From assembly GCA_902785365.1 (NCBI GenBank), contig CACZYC010000019.1, positions 1 to 40,216 on the forward strand: a stretch of DNA of 40,216 bases, in the 5' to 3' direction. How positions within the stretch are numbered: position 1 is the first letter of the stretch; every line of letters starts with the position of its first letter. The position numbers and the translations under genes were made by a program. This document shows, piece by piece, positions 1-9,174 of this stretch. The notes beneath the pieces were generated by a model. That model ran no database searches. It was not told the origin of the DNA and was given only the letters and a program-made list of their open reading frames with translations. The stretch comes from an uncultured Ruminococcus sp. GTDB lineage: Bacteria; Bacillota; Clostridia; Oscillospirales; Acutalibacteraceae.

Positions 1-50
1 TTTCTTCTCATTTTTCAACAATATTTAAAAAATTTATCTACAAATACAGC

Positions 51-86
51 AAACTCGGAATCCGCTCTCACGAATTCCGAGTTTTT
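51..86 (+). terminator. Rho-independent terminator of an upstream gene
   Basis: An 11-bp perfect stem (AAACTCGGAAT at 51-61 with ATTCCGAGTTT at 74-84) is followed by a short T-run. It probably ends a gene that lies before the window. Confidence 0.75.
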
Positions 87-97
87 CTACAGTCTGT

Positions 98-127
98 AAA
101 CGCCTCATAATGAGGCGTTTTTTGTTT
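98..127 (+). terminator. Second terminator hairpin before ruvC
   Basis: AAACGCCTCA at 98-107 pairs with TGAGGCGTTT at 111-120 around a 3-nt loop, followed by TTTTTGTTTT. With the hairpin at 51-86 it forms a double terminator that isolates the ruv operon from upstream transcription. Confidence 0.8.
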
Positions 128-156
128 TAGTAATAATAAAAGTATATTGAATTATA

Positions 157-185
157 TTGCTTAATCATCTGTTTTGTGATATAAT
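157..185 (+). promoter_or_regulatory. Sigma-A-type promoter of the ruv operon
   Basis: A -35-like TTGCTT (157-162) and a perfect TATAAT (180-185) are 17 bp apart, about 50 bp upstream of the ruvC start. No other good promoter is seen before the long gene run that follows. Confidence 0.65.
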
Positions 186-236
186 ATACCCAATAATGTG
201 TTATTATGCGCAAATAGCGGCAAAGGAGCTGGAAAT

Positions 237-746
237 TTGGTTATTCTGGGCATTGATCCCGGCTACGCGATAGTTGGTTGGGGATTGGTTGAGTACAATA
301 ATAACAGCTTTCGTCCGATTCGTTATGGCGCGGTAACTACCGACGCTGAGATGGATTTCAACTTACGGCTTAAAGTTATTTACGATGATGTTTCAGAGAT
401 AATTAAAACGTTTAAACCTGACGCTTTGGCGATTGAAAGGCTGTATTTTACCACTAACCAAAAGACAGCTATTATGGTTGCCGAAGCGAGAGGCGTTACA
501 TTATTAGCCGCTCAGCAGAATAATCTGCCTATTTTTGAGTATACACCTCTCCAGGTAAAAACTGCCGTTACAGGTTACGGAAAAGCTCAAAAACCTCAGG
601 TTATGGAAATGACCAGAAGACTTCTGAACCTACAGACTGTTCCTAAGCCAGATGACACAGCGGACGCGCTCGCGATAGCGATTACGCATTGTCAGGCGGC
701 GGGCAGCGAACTCAGAAGTAAACTCTACAGAGAGGGGAATATATAG
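237..746 (+). CDS. ruvC: Holliday junction resolvase RuvC
   Basis: RuvC is the endonuclease that resolves four-way junctions branch-migrated by RuvAB during homologous recombination. The protein opens with the family motif LGIDPG, so Asp7 is the first catalytic acid. A second acid lies in LAIERLYF near residue 68, and the C-terminal KPDDTADALAIA motif carries the last acidic residues. The reading frame stays open back to a GTG at 198, but I choose the TTG at 237 because AAAGGAG lies 8 nt upstream and the product then begins like known RuvC proteins (169 aa, normal length). The stop shares its last base with the ruvA start, so translation is coupled. Confidence 0.95.
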   Translation: MVILGIDPGYAIVGWGLVEYNNNSFRPIRYGAVTTDAEMDFNLRLKVIYDDVSEIIKTFKPDALAIERLYFTTNQKTAIMVAEARGVTLLAAQQNNLPIFEYTPLQVKTAVTGYGKAQKPQVMEMTRRLLNLQTVPKPDDTADALAIAITHCQAAGSELRSKLYREGNI

Positions 747-1342
747 TGTATTACAGTGTGCGCGGGGAAGTGATTAACCTCGGTTCCGGTGTTGCCGTTA
801 TTGAATGCGGCGGCGTAGGGTACAAATGCTTTACAACAATGAATACTCAAAAGAACCTCAGCGTAGGCAGCGAGGCTAAACTTTATACGTATCTCAGCGT
901 GAGAGAAGACGCTATGGAGCTTTTCGGATTTTATACCGAAGAAGAAAAGAATGCCTATATGAATCTTATCGGCGTCAGCGGAGTAGGGCCTAAAGTCGGG
1001 CTTGCTATACTTTCCGCTTTAACTCCGTCGCAAGTTTCTATGGCGATTGCTTCAGGCGATATAAAGACAATAACCATGGCTCAGGGCGTAGGCAAGAAAC
1101 TTGCTCAAAGAATTGTTCTTGAACTCAAGGATAAATTCAACTTTGGTTCAGATGTAGAGGTTGCTGCTAACGGCGTTGTCGCCGTACCCGCCGCTGCGGG
1201 TAATGTTCCGAAAGCGATTGAAGCTCTGTCGGTACTTGGATACAGTTCATCTGACGTTGCTCCGTTTATTTCTACGCTTGATCCCGAACAGCCCGTAGAA
1301 AAGCTTATAGGCGAAACTTTAAAACTTATGGGCGGAAAATAA
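746..1342 (+). CDS. ruvA: Holliday junction branch migration protein RuvA
   Basis: RuvA binds and flattens Holliday junctions as a tetramer and loads the RuvB motor. At 198 aa it has the family's usual length. It shows an N-terminal OB-fold (residues 1-65), the helix-hairpin-helix pair (GVSGVGPKVGLAIL around 78-91 and GVGKKLAQRIVLELK near 115-129), and a C-terminal domain III that contacts RuvB. The start is GTG at 746, overlapping the last base of the ruvC stop. The order ruvC-ruvA-ruvB is common in Firmicutes. Confidence 0.95.
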   Translation: MYYSVRGEVINLGSGVAVIECGGVGYKCFTTMNTQKNLSVGSEAKLYTYLSVREDAMELFGFYTEEEKNAYMNLIGVSGVGPKVGLAILSALTPSQVSMAIASGDIKTITMAQGVGKKLAQRIVLELKDKFNFGSDVEVAANGVVAVPAAAGNVPKAIEALSVLGYSSSDVAPFISTLDPEQPVEKLIGETLKLMGGK

Positions 1343-1356
1343 TTGGTGAATAAATT

Positions 1357-2424
1357 ATGAGTATTGAATTTTCTGATGAATTTGATTTTGAAAACCGAAT
1401 AGTTGATACAACCTCAATCCCTGAGGATAAGGGTGATAATGAAAATCCTTTGCGTCCAAAGACGCTTGACGATTATATCGGACAGGAAAGCGTCAAGGAA
1501 AACCTTCGTGTCTTTATTGACGCGGCGAAACAACGCGGTGAAACTCTTGACCACGTTTTACTTTACGGCCCTCCCGGACTTGGTAAAACCACACTCTCCG
1601 CGATTATCGCGAATGAACTCGGAGTATCCGTGAGGATTACGTCGGGCCCCGCAATTGAAAAGCCGGGTGACCTGGCATCTCTCTTGACCAATCTCAGCAC
1701 AGGCGACGTTTTGTTTATAGACGAAATACATCGTCTCAGCCGCGCGGTTGAGGAGATTTTGTATCCCTCGATGGAGGACTTTGCTATTGATATTATTACG
1801 GGTAAAGGTCAGATGGCGACATCATATCATCTTCCGTTACCTAAATTTACGCTTGTCGGCGCTACAACGCGTGCGGGACAGCTTACCGCTCCTCTTCGTG
1901 ACCGTTTCGGAGTAGTACTCAGGCTTGAACTCTACACGACTGATGAGCTTGCTCAGATTGTTGAACGAAGCGCGGGCATACTGAATATCAAAATAGAACA
2001 CGACGGAGCTGTGGAGATTGCCTCCCGTTCCCGTGGTACGCCTCGTATCGCGAACAGGTTCCTCAAGCGTGTACGTGATTTCGCTCAGGTTATGTCCGAT
2101 GGTGTTATAACCGCCGAAACAGCCAAAATAGCTCTTGAACGACTTGGTGTTGATGAGCTTGGTCTGGACAACAACGACAGAAGAATGCTGGAAGCTATCG
2201 TAAAATTTTATGGCGGCGGTCCTGTAGGCTTGGAAACTTTGGCGGCAGCAATCGGAGAAGAAGCAATTACTATCGAAGATGTGTACGAGCCTTACCTTAT
2301 GCAGATTGGATTTCTCAGCCGCACCCCCCGAGGTCGTATGATCACCGCGAAAGCTTGCGAACACCTCGGTGTAGAGTTCCCTAACGGAACACAAAGCGCT
2401 CAACCGACTTTGTTTGAATCATAA
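1357..2424 (+). CDS. ruvB: Holliday junction DNA helicase RuvB
   Basis: RuvB is the hexameric AAA+ motor that drives branch migration with RuvA. Walker A is GPPGLGKT (residues 71-78), Walker B is LFIDEIHRL (119-127), sensor 1 is GATTRAG, and the arginine-finger region APLRDRFG follows. The C-terminal winged-helix domain ends in FLSRTPRGR, typical of the family. The 355-aa length is normal, with a slightly longer N-terminal tail. It starts 14 nt after ruvA. The ribosome-binding site is weak (TTGGTGA), which suggests coupling to ruvA translation. Confidence 0.96.
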   Translation: MSIEFSDEFDFENRIVDTTSIPEDKGDNENPLRPKTLDDYIGQESVKENLRVFIDAAKQRGETLDHVLLYGPPGLGKTTLSAIIANELGVSVRITSGPAIEKPGDLASLLTNLSTGDVLFIDEIHRLSRAVEEILYPSMEDFAIDIITGKGQMATSYHLPLPKFTLVGATTRAGQLTAPLRDRFGVVLRLELYTTDELAQIVERSAGILNIKIEHDGAVEIASRSRGTPRIANRFLKRVRDFAQVMSDGVITAETAKIALERLGVDELGLDNNDRRMLEAIVKFYGGGPVGLETLAAAIGEEAITIEDVYEPYLMQIGFLSRTPRGRMITAKACEHLGVEFPNGTQSAQPTLFES

Positions 2425-2445
2425 TATTTTATTACAGGAATTGCT

Positions 2446-3309
2446 ATGAGAGTATACGAAAACTGGAAGGATTATGAACTGATCGACTGCTCCGACGGTG
2501 AACGTCTGGAGCGTTGGGGTAATATAATTCTCATTCGTCCCGATCCTCAGATAATATGGAGTTCAGGGAAAAAGAACCCTTTATGGTACAATGCTCACGC
2601 GCGCTATCACCGAAGCAATAAGGGCGGCGGAAGTTGGGAAATGTACAAGAAAGTTCCCGACAGCTGGAGTATTGAATTTAAAAACCTGATATTTAATGTG
2701 AAGCCGATGGGATTTAAACACACGGGCGTTTTCCCCGAACAGGCAGTTAATTGGGACTGGGCTCAAAAAAAGATTAAGTCCGAGAACAGACCGCTCAATA
2801 TTCTCAACCTCTTTGGGTATACAGGATGCGCTACTCTGGCTTGTATGGACGCGGGCGCTAAAGTTTGCCACGTTGACGCGAGCAAAGGTATGGTGAATTG
2901 GGCTAAGGAAAACGCTCAGGCGTCTGAAATAGCCGATAAGCCTGTTAGATGGCTCGTCGATGATTGCGTAAAATTTGTACAGCGTGAAATTCGTCGAGGA
3001 AATAAGTACGAGGGTATTATTATGGATCCTCCGTCATACGGCAGAGGTCCGGGCGGAGAAGTTTGGAAAATAGAAGACAAGCTTTATTCCTTTTTGGAAT
3101 TATGCATACAAGTTTTGTCTGATAATCCATCATTTTTGATTTTGAATTCCTACACGACGGGGCTTTCTCCCGCTGTTATGGAGTATTTGTTAAATGTATT
3201 ATTTGTGAGCCGTTTCGGCGGTAAGGTCAGTTCTGACGAAATTGGTTTGAAAGTGACTGAGTCGGGACTTTGCCTGCCATGCGGTTCAACGGTAATTTGG
3301 GAGAAGTAA
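2446..3309 (+). CDS. Class I SAM-dependent methyltransferase, RlmI/RlmK-like
   Basis: This is a Rossmann-fold methyltransferase. Motif I is LNLFGYTGCATL (residues 120-131), an acidic residue follows strand 2 (HVDASKG, 142-148), and motif IV is DPPSYGRG (194-201), as in RlmI-type 23S rRNA methyltransferases. It lacks the N-terminal PUA domain of E. coli RlmI, and its first 80 residues are a short beta-rich segment. The likely role is rRNA base methylation in the cytosol, but the target is not readable here. The gene sits between ruvB and the ECF genes on the same strand and its stop abuts the next start, so they are probably co-transcribed. Confidence 0.8.
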   Translation: MRVYENWKDYELIDCSDGERLERWGNIILIRPDPQIIWSSGKKNPLWYNAHARYHRSNKGGGSWEMYKKVPDSWSIEFKNLIFNVKPMGFKHTGVFPEQAVNWDWAQKKIKSENRPLNILNLFGYTGCATLACMDAGAKVCHVDASKGMVNWAKENAQASEIADKPVRWLVDDCVKFVQREIRRGNKYEGIIMDPPSYGRGPGGEVWKIEDKLYSFLELCIQVLSDNPSFLILNSYTTGLSPAVMEYLLNVLFVSRFGGKVSSDEIGLKVTESGLCLPCGSTVIWEK

Positions 3310-4137
3310 ATGAGTTTTATTTCGGTGGAAAATGTTAAGTTTTCTTACGATGAAGATAAGAATTATGTTCTTAACGGATTAAATCTCAAAATTGAAAAAG
3401 GCGAGTTTGTAGCTTTGCTCGGGCATAACGGCTGTGGTAAGTCAACCGCGGCTAAGCTTCTTAATGCAATGTTTATACCTGACGAGGGTGTAGTTGTTGT
3501 TGATAATATGATTACATCAGATGAAAAGCTCACCTATGAAATTCGCCGAAATGTAGGGCTTGTGCTTCAGAACCCTGATAATCAGCTTGTTGCAAGTGTC
3601 ATCGAGGAAGATGTCGCTTTCGGTCCCGAGAACCTGGGTGTTCCGCCCGAGGAAATTCGCAGCAGAGTTAATGTTGCGCTTAAAATGGTTGATATGTACG
3701 AGTACAGAACTCACGCTCCGCACAAACTGTCCGGAGGACAGAAACAGCGTGTAGCTATTGCCGGTATTCTCGCTATGAAACCGAGATGTATTGTTTTTGA
3801 TGAGCCTACGGCTATGCTTGATCCAAACGGACGCGAGGAAGTTATGAATACTATTCAGGTTCTTAAGGAGCTAGGAATCACCGTTGTTTTAATTACACAC
3901 TATATGGACGAGGCTGTTATGGCTGACCGCGTTGTTGTTATGGATAACGGAAACATTTTAACCGCCGGAACTCCCCGCGAGGTTTTTTCTCAGGTTAATC
4001 TTTTAAAAAAACACAGCCTTGATGTTCCTCAGGCTACTGAACTGTGTTATAAACTCTCAGGCGTTGGCTTGAAATTTGATAAAATGCCTCTCAATACAGA
4101 GGAATGTGTTGAATTTCTTGAGGGGGTGCTTAAGTGA
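3310..4137 (+). CDS. ecfA1: ECF transporter ATPase EcfA1
   Basis: This is one of two ATPases of the energy-coupling factor module that powers micronutrient S-components. Walker A is GHNGCGKST (about residues 37-45), the Q-loop is VLQNPDNQ, the signature is LSGGQKQRVAIAG, Walker B is CIVFDEPTAMLDP, and the switch His is in VLITHYMDEA. The 275-aa length is normal for EcfA. It begins directly at the end of the methyltransferase stop and overlaps ecfA2 by 4 bp (GTGA), so the three ecf genes form a tightly coupled operon. Confidence 0.95.
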   Translation: MSFISVENVKFSYDEDKNYVLNGLNLKIEKGEFVALLGHNGCGKSTAAKLLNAMFIPDEGVVVVDNMITSDEKLTYEIRRNVGLVLQNPDNQLVASVIEEDVAFGPENLGVPPEEIRSRVNVALKMVDMYEYRTHAPHKLSGGQKQRVAIAGILAMKPRCIVFDEPTAMLDPNGREEVMNTIQVLKELGITVVLITHYMDEAVMADRVVVMDNGNILTAGTPREVFSQVNLLKKHSLDVPQATELCYKLSGVGLKFDKMPLNTEECVEFLEGVLK

Positions 4138-4997
4138 GTATTATTGAAGTAAAAGACTTGAGCTTTACCTACGGAATTAACACACCTTTTGAGAAAAAAG
4201 CTGTTGACGACGTGAACGTCTGCTTTAATGAGGGAGAGGTAATCGGACTAATCGGACATACGGGTTCGGGCAAAAGTACATTTGTACAAATGCTCAACGG
4301 TCTTATAAAACCTACCTCGGGACAGGTTTTGCTTGAGGGAAAGGATATTTGGGAAAAACCAAAGGAAATCCGCAAAATCCGCTTTAAGGTCGGGATGGTT
4401 TTTCAGTATCCCGAGTATCAGCTTTTTGATGAAACAGTATATAAGGATATTTCTTTTGGACCTCGTAACAAGGGTCTGAATGAAAATGAAATAGATTTAA
4501 CAGTTCGCAAGGCGGCGAAATTTGTCGGTCTTTCCGACAAGCTTCTCAACAAATCTCCATTTGATTTGTCAGGAGGAGAAAAACGCCGAGCCGCTATTGC
4601 GGGCGTTATCGCAATGGATCCCGACGTGCTTGTTCTGGACGAGCCCACCGCAGGACTGGACCCTAAAGGCAGAGAGGTTCTTCTTGCTCAGATTATGGGT
4701 TATCATAAGGAAAGAAAGAATACTATCTTCTTTGTATCCCACAGTATGGAGGATATTTCACGAATAGCTGACCGTGTTATGGTAATGAACAAAGGTCGGC
4801 TTGAAATGTTCGATACTCCCAAAAACATTTTTGCCCAAGTGGAGAAAATCGAGAGCATGGGGCTCAGAGTTCCGCAGATTACTAAGATAATAACAATGCT
4901 CAGAGAACGCGGCTATGACCTTACCGACGGAGTCTTGACTGTTGAACAGGCTTTCTCAGAGGTAGTCAACCTTCTGAAAAGGGAGGGTGTAATATGA
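4134..4997 (+). CDS. ecfA2: ECF transporter ATPase EcfA2
   Basis: This is the second ATPase of the ECF module, pairing with EcfA1 as a heterodimer. Walker A is GHTGSGKST, the Q-loop is MVFQYPEYQLF, the signature is LSGGEKRRAAIAG and Walker B is VLVLDEPTAGLDP. The N-terminus (SFTYGINTPFEKKAVDDV) is typical of EcfA2. The GTG start lies inside the end of ecfA1 and the ATGA at the end couples it to ecfT. Length 287 aa, as expected. Confidence 0.95.
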   Translation: MSIIEVKDLSFTYGINTPFEKKAVDDVNVCFNEGEVIGLIGHTGSGKSTFVQMLNGLIKPTSGQVLLEGKDIWEKPKEIRKIRFKVGMVFQYPEYQLFDETVYKDISFGPRNKGLNENEIDLTVRKAAKFVGLSDKLLNKSPFDLSGGEKRRAAIAGVIAMDPDVLVLDEPTAGLDPKGREVLLAQIMGYHKERKNTIFFVSHSMEDISRIADRVMVMNKGRLEMFDTPKNIFAQVEKIESMGLRVPQITKIITMLRERGYDLTDGVLTVEQAFSEVVNLLKREGVI

Positions 4998-5806
4998 CTC
5001 GTGACATTGCTTTGGGACAGTTTATCCCGGGAAAAGGCATTATTCACAGGATGGATGCCCGTGTTAAAATTCTGCTTTTAATTACATATATTGTTCTGAT
5101 ATTCTGCGCCTTTAACTTTGTGTCGCTTGGAATAGTAACAGCTTCAGTTATCGCTATAATATTAATCTCTGATATACCCGTAAAAATGTATTTAAAGAGT
5201 CTTAAAGTCATTATAGTAATTATTTTGATAACCTCGATACTTAATATTTTTTACGGAAGCGGTGATCCGCTTGTTCAATTTGGTATATTTAAAATCACTC
5301 TTGAGGGTATCTACCGTGCGATTTTCGTAACTGTTCGTATCATTTGTCTTATTTTTATCAGCTCATGTCTTACTTTTACAACATCGCCTACCGATTTAAC
5401 CGACGCGATTGAAAGGCTTATGAAACCTCTCAAGATATTCCACATCAAGGTTCACGAAATAGCTATGATGATGACCATAGCGCTTAGGTTTGTTCCTACG
5501 CTCTTAGAGGAGACCGATAAGATTATGTCCGCTCAAAAAGCGAGAGGAGCCGATATGGAAAGCGGCGGTATGATAAAAAAAATCAAAGCTATGACACCTG
5601 TGCTTATACCTTTGTTCGTTTCCGCGTTCAGACGCGCTTATGAGCTCGCGGTAGCTATGGAATGTCGCTGTTATCAGGGCGGTGACGGAAGAACCCGTAT
5701 GAAAGTTCTGAAAATCAATAAGCTGGACGTTGCCTGTATTTTGGTTACCGTTCTGTTTTTAGTCGGAGTAATTTTATGCAACATATTCTTTGCGGCGAAA
5801 ATCTAA
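4994..5806 (+). CDS. ecfT: ECF transporter transmembrane protein EcfT
   Basis: EcfT is the membrane scaffold that couples ATP hydrolysis by EcfA1/A2 to exchangeable S-components. It has about five to six hydrophobic segments and the two coupling-helix motifs of the family, QKARGAD near residue 180 and the AMECRCYQGG region near 220. Length is 270 aa. No S-component lies in the window, so this is the housekeeping group-II type module that serves several vitamins. Its end overlaps truA by 31 bp. Confidence 0.94.
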   Translation: MTRDIALGQFIPGKGIIHRMDARVKILLLITYIVLIFCAFNFVSLGIVTASVIAIILISDIPVKMYLKSLKVIIVIILITSILNIFYGSGDPLVQFGIFKITLEGIYRAIFVTVRIICLIFISSCLTFTTSPTDLTDAIERLMKPLKIFHIKVHEIAMMMTIALRFVPTLLEETDKIMSAQKARGADMESGGMIKKIKAMTPVLIPLFVSAFRRAYELAVAMECRCYQGGDGRTRMKVLKINKLDVACILVTVLFLVGVILCNIFFAAKI

Positions 5807-6540
5807 GGAATCTTCTGATTACAATTTCATACGACGGCAAACAGTTTCACGGATGGCAGATTCAAAAGAATGGAATTACTGTTCAGGAAGTTTTTCAGAA
5901 TGCTCTCACTAAAATAGTCGGAGAGTACAGGGATTTAAAAGGCTGCAGCCGTACAGACAGCGGTGTTCACGCGTTAATGTATTGTATCAGTGTAAAAATT
6001 TCTCATCCGATTGAACCCGTAAGACTTAAAGCCGCGCTTAACCGATGGCTGCCGAATACAGTAGCTTGCGTTGACTGTGTACAGGTAAGCGATGATTTCC
6101 ACGCGAGATATGATTGCAAAAGTAAGCAGTATAAGTACAAAATCTGGAACAGTGATACACGCAATCCGTTTTTAAACGGATACGCGTTATTCTATCCGTA
6201 TAAATTGGATGTCAATTTACTCAACAAATCCGCTCAGGATTATGTCGGAAAGCATAACTTTACATCTTTTTGTACGCTTGATAAACGAGAAATAGGCGAT
6301 ATGTGCCGTGATGTTAAACGTTTTAACGTCGAGCGTGACGGAGATTTAGTAGTTATGACTGTTGAAGCCGACGGATTTCTGTACAATATGGTAAGGATTA
6401 TGGTGGGGACTTTGCTCGAAATAGCTCAGGGTAAAATTTCACCTGACGCTATACCTGAAATCATAATCAAACAGGACCGCTCATACGCCGGGGCTACGGC
6501 TCAGGCTTGCGGCTTATATCTCGATAAAGTTAATTACTGA
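5776..6540 (+). CDS. truA: tRNA pseudouridine(38-40) synthase TruA
   Basis: TruA isomerises uridines 38-40 in the tRNA anticodon stem-loop. The catalytic Asp is D61 in CSRTDSGVHA, and the core ITISYDGKQFHGWQIQ and the C-terminal FLYNMVRIMVGTLLEIAQGK are family hallmarks. The ATG at 5776 lies inside ecfT, with CGGAG about 8 nt upstream. The resulting nine extra N-terminal residues before RNLLITISYDG are unusual, but no better in-frame start follows, so the start is moderately sure. The downstream position after ecfT is common in Firmicutes. Confidence 0.93.
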   Translation: MQHILCGENLRNLLITISYDGKQFHGWQIQKNGITVQEVFQNALTKIVGEYRDLKGCSRTDSGVHALMYCISVKISHPIEPVRLKAALNRWLPNTVACVDCVQVSDDFHARYDCKSKQYKYKIWNSDTRNPFLNGYALFYPYKLDVNLLNKSAQDYVGKHNFTSFCTLDKREIGDMCRDVKRFNVERDGDLVVMTVEADGFLYNMVRIMVGTLLEIAQGKISPDAIPEIIIKQDRSYAGATAQACGLYLDKVNY

Positions 6541-6556
6541 TAATTAAGGGGAAAAT

Positions 6557-7825
6557 ATGAAGTTTAAGAAGGGACACCGTCACAGTGTCGATAGTATTGA
6601 AAAAAGGAAAAAATCGAAACGTGAAGTCCTCAGCTACGAGGATATGCCGCTCGAGGAATATAAACAGCAGGATGTAGAAATCTCAAAAACGGCCGTAAAA
6701 CGTATTATTATTGTTGTTGTTATCATGATAGTTTTGGGATTAATAGTTTTTGCTGTTGCTAACAGAGATAATCTTACTCCCGAAAAAGTCAGCAATTGGT
6801 TCAGGTACGATATACTTGGCGATCATGACAAAGGATATCCTGTTAAGGTTGTTGGCAGTTCTGTCAGTGAAGGGAATTTTTATTGCGATAACGGTGTAGC
6901 GTATATTTCCGATACCGCGTATGTCAGTCTCAGCTCAACAGGTAACGAATTATGCTATACTCGTCACAGCTTTTCTAAGCCTATGCTCAAATGTGACGGT
7001 GACAATGTAATAGTTTACAATATGGGCGGTAACGGATACGCGATAGGAAACAAAAAGGAACTCGGTTCTTTGAAAACCACCAAAGGCGATAAATATCTTG
7101 TTACGGCAGATATTAATGCTAACGGCGATTACTGTATTGTTCATCAGACGGACGGCTATCTTTCCAAGATTATTGTCTATAACAAGGATAATGAACAGGT
7201 TTACGCTTATTCATTCGCTAAGTATTATATAAATTGTGTAGCTCTCAACAACAACGGTACAGGCTGTATCGCGTGCGGTGTATCGGGTGACGGCGGAAGC
7301 ATGTCCGGTATAGCTTATTTGCTTGACTTCTCCAGCAAAGAACCCGCGGCTACTTTTACTTTGGAAGAAAACTTTGTATACAGCGCTGAGTATCTGAGCA
7401 GTAAAAAGGTTTGTATGGTTTGTTCCGGCACTGCTTATATGTTGGATATCGCCTCAGGGACTCTTAACCAGATTGATTACGGCAATATGGAACTTACGGC
7501 GTATGATATAGATAACGATACCGATTCTCTCGTTTTATCACTTTCTCGAAGCGGCGACGGCAGAATGTGCTCTCTCCAGTATATTGACAATTCCGGTAAG
7601 GTATTGAAAGTAATAGACACAAAGCACGCCGTTGAATCTCTGAGTATATATAAAAACCGAATCGGTATACTGGACTCGGGTGTTTGCTACATCTATGATA
7701 CACAAGGCAAAAAGCTCGGCAAAGCTGAGGCGGGTAACGGCGCTATCGCCGTTCGGCTTGAGGATATAGATAAAGCTTATATCCTCGGTATTAATGACAT
7801 TAATAAGTTGATAAAGTTTAAGTAA
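6557..7825 (+). CDS. DUF5711-like membrane-anchored beta-propeller protein
   Basis: A basic cytoplasmic tail of about 47 residues is followed by one transmembrane helix (about 49-67, IIIVVVIMIVLGLIVFAVA) and a large outside domain of short repeating strands rich in NG and DG turns, like a beta-propeller. The layout matches the DUF5711 family of Clostridia, whose function is unknown to me. It is followed 1 nt later by the CvpA-family gene, and the pair suggests a cell-envelope role. There are no catalytic motifs. Confidence 0.7.
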   Translation: MKFKKGHRHSVDSIEKRKKSKREVLSYEDMPLEEYKQQDVEISKTAVKRIIIVVVIMIVLGLIVFAVANRDNLTPEKVSNWFRYDILGDHDKGYPVKVVGSSVSEGNFYCDNGVAYISDTAYVSLSSTGNELCYTRHSFSKPMLKCDGDNVIVYNMGGNGYAIGNKKELGSLKTTKGDKYLVTADINANGDYCIVHQTDGYLSKIIVYNKDNEQVYAYSFAKYYINCVALNNNGTGCIACGVSGDGGSMSGIAYLLDFSSKEPAATFTLEENFVYSAEYLSSKKVCMVCSGTAYMLDIASGTLNQIDYGNMELTAYDIDNDTDSLVLSLSRSGDGRMCSLQYIDNSGKVLKVIDTKHAVESLSIYKNRIGILDSGVCYIYDTQGKKLGKAEAGNGAIAVRLEDIDKAYILGINDINKLIKFK

Positions 7826-7826
7826 T

Positions 7827-8540
7827 ATGATTCTTGATATAATTATAGTTTCAATTGTTCTTTTGTTTGCGTTGATAGGTCTTAAGCGCGGAATAGCAAA
7901 AACAATATACGGTTTATTATGTTTGGCTGCTGCCGGTGTTCTCGCTTATCTCAGCGGAAAACTGCTGGCTGAATTTGTATATAACAATTATATATTAAGT
8001 TCAATCACCGAAAGCGTAAAATCTTCCTTTGAGTCGTCTTCGGTTAATTCATCTAAGGTATCAGAGAGTATTTTTACCACTTTGCCCGGTGTGTTTTCTG
8101 CTATGCTCGCGGGAATGGGAATAACTCAGAAAGGATTTGCCACTTCAATTAATTCCGCTTCTCATTTCACACAATCAACTACAATGTCAACTGTGAATAA
8201 TATAATCACCCCTGTTCTGATTTCCTTTTTGAGCGTTGGTTTTACTATTCTTTTGTTTATAATATTTATGCTTATTCTAAAGTTTGTTATAGGCAGAAAA
8301 ATTTTAAAACTATTTAAACTTCCCGTAATTAAATGGGTAAATGCTTTGCTTGGATTTGTCTTGGGATTAGGCGAAGGCGTACTAATTGTTATTATATGTA
8401 TCATAGTCTTAAAAATTGTTTCGTTATTCTCAAACGATCCAACCATTTCCAAAGAACTTATAGATTCATCGTATTTGTTCAGTTCAATTTATTACTGGGA
8501 TTTTGCGCAGCTGCTCTCAAGTATTCCGGGTATTAAATGA
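7827..8540 (+). CDS. CvpA-family membrane protein
   Basis: This protein of 237 aa has an N-terminal hydrophobic pair starting ILDIIIVSIVLLFALIGLKRGIAKTIYG, typical of the CvpA (colicin V production) family. A Ser/Thr-rich outside loop (about 60-120) and two more TM segments (about 132-155 and 170-195) follow. CvpA proteins are linked to envelope stability and division, but the biochemical role is unknown. It starts 1 nt after the DUF5711-like gene, so the two are co-translated. Confidence 0.8.
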   Translation: MILDIIIVSIVLLFALIGLKRGIAKTIYGLLCLAAAGVLAYLSGKLLAEFVYNNYILSSITESVKSSFESSSVNSSKVSESIFTTLPGVFSAMLAGMGITQKGFATSINSASHFTQSTTMSTVNNIITPVLISFLSVGFTILLFIIFMLILKFVIGRKILKLFKLPVIKWVNALLGFVLGLGEGVLIVIICIIVLKIVSLFSNDPTISKELIDSSYLFSSIYYWDFAQLLSSIPGIK

Positions 8541-8588
8541 ACAAAAAAATAAAAATGGGTATTTATTTTGATAAGGTAATGAGGTATT

Positions 8589-9170
8589 ATGATTAAGAAC
8601 ATAAATCTAAAGGATTTAAAGACAATTCCAAATATTTTGTCGCTATTCAGGATTGCGTTGATAATTCCGTTCGTGATTTTCTTTTTAAACGAAAACTATA
8701 TCGCGGCAGCGGTTGCCGTAATTATTTCGGGGTTGACAGACGCCTTTGACGGTTATATTGCCCGCAAATTCAATCAGATTACCGATTTAGGGAAAATGCT
8801 TGACCCCCTCGCGGATAAGCTTACCCTGATTGCGATAATGATTTGTATAGTTATTCTTTGTCCGATTGTTCTGCCTGTTGTGGCTATTCTTATAATCAAA
8901 GACGTTGTAATGGTAATAGGAGCTTCTGTGTTGCTGAAAAGCGATATAAAGCCTCCGGCGGCACGTTGGTATGGTAAAATCGGAACGGTTATGTTCTATA
9001 TTTCAGTGGCATTAATAGTATTTTTAAAGGCGGCGTTTAATTACGAAAATCCGATTCTTTCCCTTGTCCTTTTGGGAGCTACCGCCGCTATGATGATATT
9101 TGCGCTTATTGAGTATTTTTTGATTTTCATTAAACTTAAAAACAACCCAAACAACTCAGAAAAGGAGTAA
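8589..9170 (+). CDS. pgsA: CDP-diacylglycerol--glycerol-3-phosphate 3-phosphatidyltransferase
   Basis: This enzyme transfers a phosphatidyl group from CDP-diacylglycerol to glycerol-3-phosphate, the committed step to phosphatidylglycerol. The CDP-alcohol phosphotransferase motif is complete: D51, D54-G, A58-R59, G68, D72 and D76 in the segment from DAFDGYIARK to DPLADK. The N-terminus (LKDLKTIPNILSLFRI) is the usual amphipathic start of PgsA. Five to six TM helices are seen; 193 aa is normal. The start has a GAGGT sequence upstream. Confidence 0.93.
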   Translation: MIKNINLKDLKTIPNILSLFRIALIIPFVIFFLNENYIAAAVAVIISGLTDAFDGYIARKFNQITDLGKMLDPLADKLTLIAIMICIVILCPIVLPVVAILIIKDVVMVIGASVLLKSDIKPPAARWYGKIGTVMFYISVALIVFLKAAFNYENPILSLVLLGATAAMMIFALIEYFLIFIKLKNNPNNSEKE

Positions 9171-9174
9171 TGTT

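Noticed and set aside
1837..2403. 188-aa minus-strand frame inside ruvB
   Set aside because: Shadow of a firmly assigned gene; composition is typical of reverse-strand reading.
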